A stretch of DNA of 20,547 bases. Origin: Treponema sp. UBA3819. GTDB taxonomy: Bacteria; Spirochaetota; Spirochaetia; Treponematales; Treponemataceae. Below, piece by piece: positions 14,624 through 20,547 of the stretch (its first letter is position 1; each line of letters begins with the position of its first letter). The stretch is from positions 1-20,547 of the forward strand of contig DFDV01000205.1 of NCBI GenBank assembly GCA_002369025.1, in the 5' to 3' direction. The position numbers were made by a program, and so were the translations under genes. Under the pieces are notes generated by a model. It searched no databases and had not been told where the DNA came from. It saw only the letters and a program-made list of their open reading frames with translations.

Positions 14624-15531
14624 CGGTATCAGAAGCGTCCGATGAGTTTTTGCTTTATCTCGACTCCGTGCGTGGCATGTCCGAAAATACTGTGTCCGGC
14701 TACCGCTGTGACCTTGAACAGTTTGCCGCCATGGAACATATCGGCGCAGAAAGAGACATTGATTCCTTTACGACTGATCAGCTTCGCCTCTGCATAGGAG
14801 TTCTTTCAAGACAGAAAAGGGCTTCTGCCTCCATAAACCGTTTTGTTGCAAGCGTCCGGGGACTTTTTGCCTACTGCCGCAAATTCAAGTATATCAGGGT
14901 GAATCCTGCCCTTGAACTCAAAACCGTCAAAAATCCCAAAAAATTGCCCCGCTTTATGACGGGGGCGGAAGTGGATGCCCTTTGTGCCGCTCCTGCAGTA
15001 AATGAACTTTTGTGGGAAAAGCGCGACCGGGCCCTCTTTGAAATGCTTTATTCAAGCGGCTGTCGTGTAAGCGAAATGGCTTCTCTGATGATTTCTGATT
15101 TTTCCGGCGATTATTCCAGCGTGATTGTGACGGGAAAGGGAAAGAAGGATAGAAGGGTTTTTTTTGAAAAGGATGCCCAGAAGGCCCTTACGGAATATCT
15201 TGCTGACCGTAAGGAACGCTTTGGCCAGGCCGACACTGAAAAGGCTTTGTTTGTAAATCAGCAGGGAAAACGCCTTACGGTTCGGGGAATAGCCTATATT
15301 ATCAGCAGATATTCAGGCGCAGAAGGTACGAATCACCATGTTTCTCCCCATGCCTTCCGCCATACTTTTGCAACGGCCATGCTGACAGGGGGAGCGGATG
15401 TGCGCATGGTGCAGGAACTTCTGGGGCATGCCAGTATTTCCACCACCCAGCGTTACACCCATGTCACAACAGATCATATGATTGAAATGTACAATATGGC
15501 CCATCCCCACGGTGGTGCAAAGGGAAAGTGA
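14620..15531 (+). CDS. xerC: Tyrosine recombinase XerC
   Basis: A 303-residue tyrosine recombinase with an N-terminal SAM-like domain (about 4-95) and a catalytic domain with all active residues: Arg149 (GCRVSEM), Lys173 (VTGKGKKDRRV), His244 and Arg247 (SPHAFRHTFATAML), His270 (ELLGHASISTTQ) and Tyr279 (RYTHV). The end (MYNMAHPH) resembles the XerC C-terminus, which carries the partner-contact helix. The order topA-xerC matches codV in Bacillus, supporting XerC rather than XerD or a phage integrase. It starts within topA (ATGA) without its own clear SD, implying translational coupling. It runs convergently into the EAL gene with 2 bp between stops and no visible terminator. Confidence 0.92.
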   Translation: MTVSEASDEFLLYLDSVRGMSENTVSGYRCDLEQFAAMEHIGAERDIDSFTTDQLRLCIGVLSRQKRASASINRFVASVRGLFAYCRKFKYIRVNPALELKTVKNPKKLPRFMTGAEVDALCAAPAVNELLWEKRDRALFEMLYSSGCRVSEMASLMISDFSGDYSSVIVTGKGKKDRRVFFEKDAQKALTEYLADRKERFGQADTEKALFVNQQGKRLTVRGIAYIISRYSGAEGTNHHVSPHAFRHTFATAMLTGGADVRMVQELLGHASISTTQRYTHVTTDHMIEMYNMAHPHGGAKGK

Positions 15532-15533
15532 TT

Positions 15534-17432
15534 TTAGTTTTCTCTGCCATATTTCTGAAGAAATTCTGCAACGGACAGGGGTTTGGAGAAGTAATAGCCC
15601 TGAAGGTAGTTACAGCCCATATCCCTCATTGAATCTGCCATTTCCAGCGTTTCAACGCCTTCTGCCGTAACGGTTAAATTCATCTGCTTGAAAGTCTGTA
15701 CCAGTGTGGGAAGAATTTTGTCCTGATCCTTAAAGTAGTCCCATACGAGTTCCATGTCCAGCTTTACATTGATAAAGGGACAGCGTTTCAGACGGCTTAC
15801 ATTTGAGTATCCGCTTCCGTAGTCATCAAGGACAAACTGGAAGCCGGTTGCCTTCATCGTCTGAATCTGCTTATGCAGCAGGGTGTAGTCAATCATGGAT
15901 TCTTCTGTAATTTCCAGATGGATTAGTTCTGCATTCACCTGATATTTTTTGAGAATTTCAGAAAAACGCTGGTTCAAGTCACGCCGCAGAAACTGTATTG
16001 GAGAAAGATTGACATTTATCCACTGGATGCCCAGTTTTTTCATATCGTTGTCGTGAATAAACTGGCAGGCTTTCTCAAACATCTGCTCGCCCAGCTGATT
16101 TATGCGGCCGTTCTTTTCTGCAATTGGAATGAACTGCACCGGGGGAATCAGTTCTCCCTTGTCGTCACGAATGCGGGCCAGGGCTTCTGCGCCGATGAGT
16201 TTGTGTGTTTTTGCATCTGTAAGCGGCTGCAGAAACATTTCTACCGCATTTTGTTCTACGGCATATTCAACTGCGCGTTTTATCAGTGTGTTCTGATTGA
16301 TAGCATTAAAAGTTTCTGCATCGATAACAACTTCTTTCTTTTCAAGCGTACTTAATTCCTTAAAGGCTGAAATCAGTCCGTTCAGAATCTGCTCGGAGTT
16401 TTCGATGCGCATGCCGGCCCCAAGCTGAACAAAGCCCGCTTCAAGATAAAGGTCAACATCAGAGCCTGCCTGCCACGCATGGTTAAATCTTTCCATTATT
16501 TCCCGGCAAATGCGTTCAGTCTGACTGTTATCTTTGCCGATGAGAATAAATCTGCCGTCATGAAGGTAAAAGCGGTTCAGGCGGGGATAGTTTTTTGCCA
16601 GATACTGGCAGATGAGTACAATACCCTTATCCATCTGTATTCCGCTGTAGATTTCCCTGAGCTCGTTGTAGTTGTGGATGACAAATCCAATGAGCAGGGG
16701 CTTTTTTTCGTTTTTGAATTCGTCCAAAAGCAGGGTAAGGGCCTTTTTGTTGAAGGCATTGGTTTTTCCGGCAAGATAGACTGCAGGATTTTCATAGGTC
16801 AGGTAGATAATTGTAATTGCCGCCAGTGTGAAAAGGTTCATTATGAGGAACTGGGGAAAGAAAAAGCGTGCTATAAAGCCAAAAATAAGGGCCAGATTAT
16901 ACGAAAAAGCATTGATGGCTGAGCCGTAGAGCAGGTCTTTCCGGTAAAAGAAAAGTTCAATCAGGGAAACGGCAATGTAGTAGGCGGCACAAATATAGAT
17001 ACTGTTGTAGCAGGGGCCTCGTGCATAACTTCCGTTTTCAGAGATGCTGAAGAGGACATCGGTAAAAAGATTTGCAAAGGCTAAAAGTTCTGCAAGAATA
17101 AAAATAAGGCTTCTGAATATTCCGTGTAATTTTGACCTGCTGATTCTTAGACCGATACAGTTTTCTGTAAAAAGAAAGAAGAGAAATGTCCTCAGATTAA
17201 AGAAAAGAAAATAGAGGACATTCATGCACCTGAGGAAGAAAGGAGAAAAACGTTCTGCATTTTCCAGACTCATTGAAGCGATAACATCAATAGTGATGAC
17301 CAGAAAATCCACAACAAGAATGTTGAAGAATGATTTGTTCAGTTTATTGGAAAGCCTGGGTTGTGAAAAAAAATAAACTACAAACAAAAAGAGAATGATA
17401 AAATCCGGGAGGACAAAACTATAGTTCCACAT
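15534..17432 (-). CDS. Membrane-bound c-di-GMP phosphodiesterase (7TM, degenerate GGDEF, EAL)
   Basis: The 632-residue protein has about seven hydrophobic segments (5-22, 33-53, 64-88, 106-128, 143-163, 170-192, 195-213), a degenerate GGDEF-like region (about 225-375; the GGDEF site is absent, with LHDGRFILIG in the expected place), and a full EAL domain (about 385-628). All EAL catalytic positions are kept: Glu416 (GAEALAR), Asn475 (NVNLSP), Glu507 (LEITEE), Asp536-Asp537 (DDYGSGYS), Lys557 (VKLD), Glu591 (AEGVE) and Gln611 (LQGYYFSKPL). It should hydrolyse c-di-GMP to pGpG in response to a membrane signal; the degenerate GGDEF may bind GTP or simply dimerise. GAGAGG (complement of 17439-17444) is 6 nt from the ATG. 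It diverges from the S41 lipoprotein gene. The ligand is unknown. Confidence 0.92.
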   Translation of the reverse strand: MWNYSFVLPDFIILFLFVVYFFSQPRLSNKLNKSFFNILVVDFLVITIDVIASMSLENAERFSPFFLRCMNVLYFLFFNLRTFLFFLFTENCIGLRISRSKLHGIFRSLIFILAELLAFANLFTDVLFSISENGSYARGPCYNSIYICAAYYIAVSLIELFFYRKDLLYGSAINAFSYNLALIFGFIARFFFPQFLIMNLFTLAAITIIYLTYENPAVYLAGKTNAFNKKALTLLLDEFKNEKKPLLIGFVIHNYNELREIYSGIQMDKGIVLICQYLAKNYPRLNRFYLHDGRFILIGKDNSQTERICREIMERFNHAWQAGSDVDLYLEAGFVQLGAGMRIENSEQILNGLISAFKELSTLEKKEVVIDAETFNAINQNTLIKRAVEYAVEQNAVEMFLQPLTDAKTHKLIGAEALARIRDDKGELIPPVQFIPIAEKNGRINQLGEQMFEKACQFIHDNDMKKLGIQWINVNLSPIQFLRRDLNQRFSEILKKYQVNAELIHLEITEESMIDYTLLHKQIQTMKATGFQFVLDDYGSGYSNVSRLKRCPFINVKLDMELVWDYFKDQDKILPTLVQTFKQMNLTVTAEGVETLEMADSMRDMGCNYLQGYYFSKPLSVAEFLQKYGREN

Positions 17433-17461
17433 ATAGTACCTCTCTAACTATAACCTTTTCT

Positions 17462-17489
17462 ATTATAAAACAAGTCTGTGAATATGCAA
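17462..17489 (-). promoter_or_regulatory. Promoter of the EAL gene
   Basis: On the minus strand TTGCAT (complement of 17484-17489) and a perfect TATAAT (complement of 17462-17467) are 16 bp apart. The start would fall near 17455, about 23 nt before the ATG. It is back to back with the promoter at 17529-17556, with 39 bp between the two -35 elements, so one regulator could act on both. Confidence 0.65.
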
Positions 17490-17528
17490 GAAAAAAAGAA
17501 ATCGGTAAATTAAAAAACTTTTTGTCTC

Positions 17529-17556
17529 TTGTTTTTTTGGATTTTTATTGTATAAT
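17529..17556 (+). promoter_or_regulatory. Promoter of the S41 lipoprotein gene
   Basis: TTGTTT (17529-17534) and a perfect TATAAT (17551-17556) are separated by 16 bp. The start would be near 17563, followed by GGAGG (17574-17578) ahead of the ATG. The spacer is T-rich. Confidence 0.62.
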
Positions 17557-17586
17557 ACCTTAATTTCATCTTTGGAGGTTGGAGAT

Positions 17587-19674
17587 ATGATTATGAAAAG
17601 GAAAGATGTAATCAGACTTTTGTGTGCCGGCTTTATTCTGGCACTTGCCTTTACATCCTGTGTGCAGGAAGGAGATACAATCTCTGTTGTAAAAGGTGCG
17701 TCTGAAGAAACAACAAACTGGACGACCAGTAGAGTTTTTATCCGCAAAGATGGTACGACACAGGATACAACTGCATTGATTCGTCTTTATAACGGCAATA
17801 AATATGTTGCCTACATGGGTATGGGAAGAGCCATCACAACAATGGCTCAACTTAACCTGGTAGGTGCATCGTATGCTGACGGCGTATATACCTATACGGT
17901 TAAAACTGACGGTGAAACCTTTGTGATGGCGGTAAATCCAAAAAAAGGAACTGTTTACATTCCGAATTATGTTGACTTCTCTTCAGCAAGCAGTTCTTCA
18001 TCGATTTCAAAACCTGTATTGAGAGATGCCAGAACAGGAATCGAAGATGATGACGATGATGACGCTGGAACTGGCAGTGACCATATTCCCAGTGATGGAG
18101 ATCTGGTTCTCCCTGACTTTCCCGGCTTTAACAAAAAAACTCCGGTAAATTCTGTGGCAGCAAATATTAACATCAAGCCCTTTACCTATGAGCTTTCAAA
18201 GTACGGCCTGAAGATGTACGAGGGTGTAGATGATGCCTATCTGCCTCTTGCAGCAATCTGCTCAATTCTCTCTCTTACAGGACGCATTTATGCCTGGAAT
18301 GGTACGGATATTATTTACCGGGACTTTGAAACAACAGACAAATTGAAAGACTTTACTGAATGGCGCAGCAGTGATACCCGTCAGAAAGAGCTTATTGATT
18401 ACACTTACAATATGCTCTGTTTTACTCATGATTACTGCTACGGACATCCCGGATACTACGGTCTTTTTGATAAAGATGGAGACGGTTACAATCAGGGAGA
18501 AGAGGAATCAAAAACTGCAGCGGCCGACAAACTGGGACTCGATGCCCTGCTGAAAAAATATGATAATGAGACCTATGTTAAACTTCGTTCCGAATCTTAC
18601 GGCACCTATCTTCAGGGACTGGCAAAACTGATGAACTATATATATGGTGACGTGCATACCGCTATGTATGTACCTGATGTAGAGCAAAATACAATCAATA
18701 CAAAGCCGGCGAATGAAGTAGAGCCTTCTGCAAAAGCAAAAGTTCACAAGGCTGTAAATGGAAAGCTTATGGTGAAAAATCTTCTCACAAGCTACCCCAA
18801 ACGCGATACTTATGCAGAATCAGCATTTAACGAGGGCAGAGTATTCCCCCTGGCAGGCGTCTATAAAAAAACAGATAATAAATACACTCGTTATGTATCA
18901 TTTGATGCTGCCGGAACTACCGCAGTCATTCATTTTGACGAGTTCAGGGATCTTGATACTGCAGGATGGAGTAAACAGTATCCCCTGCTGACTGCCTGGT
19001 ATGCAAAAAAAGCAGAGGCAGAGGAAAAGAAGCAGACCTTTACTGAGGAAAAACCTGCTTATCCGGATGATGATCTTGGTCTTTTCTATTATGCATTTGA
19101 CCTTATTGAACAGAAGTCCACTGTTAAATACGTTGTTGTGGATCTTTCTGTAAACAACGGTGGTTCTGTATCTGATGTTGGATCCCTGCTTGCATTCCTT
19201 GCTTCTAACGGCACTTACACTGTAAAACTGATAGATCAGGATTCTCATACTTCATCAGAAATAACTACGATTTACACCATAGACCTGAACCTTGACGGCT
19301 CTGTAAATAACAAGGATGAAGAACTTTGTGCTAAACGTATGGAGAAGTATAAATATGCAGTTCTTACTTCAGAAATGTCATTCTCCAGTGCAAACCTTTT
19401 ACCTGTTATGGCAAAAGACTATGGCATCAAGATTATCGGAAAACGTTCTTTGGGTGGCAGCTGCAGTATAGGTTCATTTGTTACTGCTGACGGATTTACT
19501 TACTACTATTCAATCGCCCAGCGCGGAGTCCCTGCTGACAAGCAGTATACCACAATGGAAAACGGTGCTGATGTTGATGTAGACATCGGCTATGATGATG
19601 ATGCAGCCGTAAAGAATTTCTATGATGAAAGTAAAATCGGTGAGGCTGTAGAAAAGGCTTATCAGAAGAACTGA
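17587..19674 (+). CDS. S41-peptidase-like lipoprotein with EF-hand-like loops
   Basis: The 695-residue protein has a lipoprotein signal peptide ending in FTSC (Cys25), so it is probably membrane-anchored and faces the periplasm or outside. An N-terminal beta-rich domain (about 40-130) is followed by a Ser-rich, poly-Asp linker (about 131-175). The C-terminal 430-660 region resembles the S41/C-terminal-processing core: VVVDLSVNNGG (about 516-526) and SEMSFSSANLL, where Ser600 is the likely nucleophile. The usual catalytic Lys position appears to be Gly (GKRSLGGS), as in Lys-less S41 members. Two calcium-loop motifs stand out: DKDGDGYNQGEE (295-306) and DLNLDGSVNNKD (566-577). No PDZ was recognised. 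ATG 17587 has GGAGG 8 nt upstream; ATG 17593 with GGAG (17581-17584) is an equal alternative. Substrate unknown. Confidence 0.8.
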   Translation: MIMKRKDVIRLLCAGFILALAFTSCVQEGDTISVVKGASEETTNWTTSRVFIRKDGTTQDTTALIRLYNGNKYVAYMGMGRAITTMAQLNLVGASYADGVYTYTVKTDGETFVMAVNPKKGTVYIPNYVDFSSASSSSSISKPVLRDARTGIEDDDDDDAGTGSDHIPSDGDLVLPDFPGFNKKTPVNSVAANINIKPFTYELSKYGLKMYEGVDDAYLPLAAICSILSLTGRIYAWNGTDIIYRDFETTDKLKDFTEWRSSDTRQKELIDYTYNMLCFTHDYCYGHPGYYGLFDKDGDGYNQGEEESKTAAADKLGLDALLKKYDNETYVKLRSESYGTYLQGLAKLMNYIYGDVHTAMYVPDVEQNTINTKPANEVEPSAKAKVHKAVNGKLMVKNLLTSYPKRDTYAESAFNEGRVFPLAGVYKKTDNKYTRYVSFDAAGTTAVIHFDEFRDLDTAGWSKQYPLLTAWYAKKAEAEEKKQTFTEEKPAYPDDDLGLFYYAFDLIEQKSTVKYVVVDLSVNNGGSVSDVGSLLAFLASNGTYTVKLIDQDSHTSSEITTIYTIDLNLDGSVNNKDEELCAKRMEKYKYAVLTSEMSFSSANLLPVMAKDYGIKIIGKRSLGGSCSIGSFVTADGFTYYYSIAQRGVPADKQYTTMENGADVDVDIGYDDDAAVKNFYDESKIGEAVEKAYQKN

Positions 19675-19680
19675 TTTTTT
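19661..19680 (+). terminator. Weak hairpin with T run at the end of the S41 gene
   Basis: ATCAG (19661-19665) pairs with CTGAT (19671-19675) around AAGAA and runs into six Ts (19675-19680), overlapping the stop codon. The 5-bp AT-rich stem is weak, so termination would be inefficient, and read-through into hslV is possible. Confidence 0.35.
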
Positions 19681-19682
19681 AC

Positions 19683-19712
19683 TTGCCGTTTCACTTGATT
19701 TTGTTGTATCTT
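19683..19712 (+). promoter_or_regulatory. Possible weak hslV promoter, perhaps leaderless
   Basis: TTGCCG (19683-19688) and TATCTT (19707-19712) are 18 bp apart in the 44-bp gap before hslV. If used, transcription would begin at or within a base or two of the hslV ATG (19719), giving a leaderless message. That would fit the lack of any good Shine-Dalgarno (only TTTAAGAT precedes the ATG). Both elements deviate from consensus, so read-through from the gene upstream is an alternative. Confidence 0.3.
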
Positions 19713-19718
19713 TAAGAT

Positions 19719-20255
19719 ATGAAAGAAAAAATCAGAAGTACAACAGTTATTGCCGTCAAACGCAATGGAAAAGTTGCCATGGCGGGTGACGGTCAGGTGA
19801 CGGCAGGTAATACCGTAGTAAAGGGAAATGCCCACAAAGTCCGTAAGATTTATAATGGAAAAGTGCTTACGGGCTTTGCAGGTTCTGTAGCAGATGCATT
19901 TACCCTTTTTGATAAATTTGAAGAAAAACTAAAAGAGTATAATGGCGACATTATGCGCTCCGCGGTAGAGCTTGCAAAACTCTGGCGCACGGAAAGAGCC
20001 TATCAAAAACTGGAGGCAATGCTTCTGGTTGCTAACAGCGAGCGCATTCTGCTTATCTCCGGTGACGGAAATGTAATTGAGCCGGAAAATGACGTGTGTG
20101 CCATCGGCTCCGGCGGAAACTATGCCTACGCGGCGGCTCTTGCCTATCTGGAAGCAAGTAATCTTGGCGCAAGGGAAATTGCGGAAAAGAGCCTGAAAAT
20201 CGCAGGCGACATCTGTATCTATACAAATCATACACTCACAATCGAGGAAATCTAA
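19719..20255 (+). CDS. hslV: ATP-dependent protease peptidase subunit HslV (ClpQ)
   Basis: A 178-residue N-terminal-threonine peptidase of the HslUV cytoplasmic protease. The family match is strong: TTVIAVKRNG, MAGDGQVTAGNTVVKGN, KVRKIYNGKVLTGFAGS, DAFTLFDKFEEKL, KLEAMLLVANS, IGSGGNYAYAAALAYLE and the terminal IYTNHTLTIEEI. Aligned by eye with E. coli HslV, the catalytic Thr is Thr8, preceded by MKEKIRS. No alternative start codon lies closer, so a short propeptide must be removed or self-cleaved; other HslV proteins, including the Borrelia one as I recall it, also have a few residues before TT. No good SD is seen. It overlaps hslU by one base (TAATG), fitting equal production of peptidase and unfoldase. 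Confidence 0.95.
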   Translation: MKEKIRSTTVIAVKRNGKVAMAGDGQVTAGNTVVKGNAHKVRKIYNGKVLTGFAGSVADAFTLFDKFEEKLKEYNGDIMRSAVELAKLWRTERAYQKLEAMLLVANSERILLISGDGNVIEPENDVCAIGSGGNYAYAAALAYLEASNLGAREIAEKSLKIAGDICIYTNHTLTIEEI

Positions 20256-20547
20256 TGGCACTTTCTGGACTCACCCCAAAACAAATTGTAGAAAAACTGG
20301 ATGCATATATTATTGGACAAAAAGAGGCAAAGAAGGCTGTTGCGATTGCCCTGCGTAACCGTGAGCGCCGCATCCATCTGGACGAAGACATCCGTGATGA
20401 AGTTGCCCCAAAAAATATCCTGATGATTGGTCCGACTGGTGTAGGAAAGACGGAAATTGCCCGCCGCCTTGCAAAACTGGTAAACGCTCCCTTCCTCAAA
20501 ATAGAAGCGACAAAGTATACCGAAGTAGGCTATGTTGGCCGCGATGT
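20255..20547 (+). CDS. hslU: HslU ATPase subunit (partial, 5' end)
   Basis: The frame runs from ATG 20255 off the window edge (97 full codons). It begins MALSGLTPKQIVEKLDAYII, the characteristic HslU N-terminus, then GQKEAKKAVAIALRNRERR, the Walker A motif GPTGVGKT (59-66, Lys65) and the start of the pore-loop motif GYVGRD (about 92-97). HslU is the AAA+ unfoldase that caps HslV. An SD-like GAGGAA (20244-20249) lies within the hslV end, and the start codon shares its first base with the hslV stop. About 350 residues, including Walker B and the I-domain, lie beyond the window. Confidence 0.96.
   Translation, partial: MALSGLTPKQIVEKLDAYIIGQKEAKKAVAIALRNRERRIHLDEDIRDEVAPKNILMIGPTGVGKTEIARRLAKLVNAPFLKIEATKYTEVGYVGRD

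Noticed and set aside
9768..15531. Two tyrosine recombinases as marks of an integrated mobile element
   Set aside because: Both are typical Xer proteins coupled to ftsZ and topA; no attachment repeats, phage genes or composition break were seen.
16479..16922. 147-codon plus-strand frame inside the EAL gene
   Set aside because: It is antisense to a well-supported coding region, has no family resemblance, and no SD.

Overview
The window looks like chromosomal DNA of a treponeme-like spirochaete of moderate GC content. This rests on three observations: a FlaA-type flagellar sheath protein at the left edge, a shortened division and cell wall (dcw) cluster of the kind I recall from Treponema and Borrelia, and lipoproteins with relaxed spirochaetal lipoboxes. 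The species cannot be named from sequence reading alone. No rRNA, tRNA, CRISPR array, insertion sequence or prophage gene was seen.

Left edge (1-1021): the tail of an unidentified gene, then flaA, then a 180-bp non-coding block holding two tandem copies (period about 87 bp) of a cassette of hairpins, each ending in an intrinsic terminator. Next (1022-1765, minus strand) is an unrecognised conserved-type protein with a possible nuclease-like N-terminus and winged-helix-like C-terminus.

Core (1795-12422, plus strand): a promoter and four 10-bp-spaced GTGG(G) boxes lead into mraZ-rsmH-ftsL-murF-ftsW-ftsQ-ftsA-ftsZ, then xerD, a TPR lipoprotein gene and dprA. Most junctions overlap by 4 or 8 nt, so the block reads as one translationally coupled operon. 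It couples control (MraZ), ribosome methylation (RsmH), the last cytoplasmic precursor ligase (MurF), the septal glycan polymerase (FtsW), the division scaffold (FtsL, FtsQ, FtsA, FtsZ) and chromosome dimer resolution (XerD). The genes ftsI, murE, mraY, murD, murG, murC and ddl, present in classical dcw clusters, are absent.

A second promoter (12438-12467) drives topA-xerC, so both Xer recombinase subunits lie in this window. A divergent pair follows: a membrane-bound EAL cyclic-di-GMP phosphodiesterase (minus strand) and a large S41-peptidase-like lipoprotein with two EF-hand-like loops (plus strand). The window ends with hslV and the first 97 codons of hslU. From memory of other spirochaetes, the flgB-flgC-fliE motility operon would be expected just beyond.

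Most of the window is well-conserved housekeeping DNA. The parts least explained by known systems are the tandem hairpin cassette, the unrecognised minus-strand gene, the three-codon ORF ahead of dprA, the FtsZ C-terminal extension, and the EAL/S41 lipoprotein pair.
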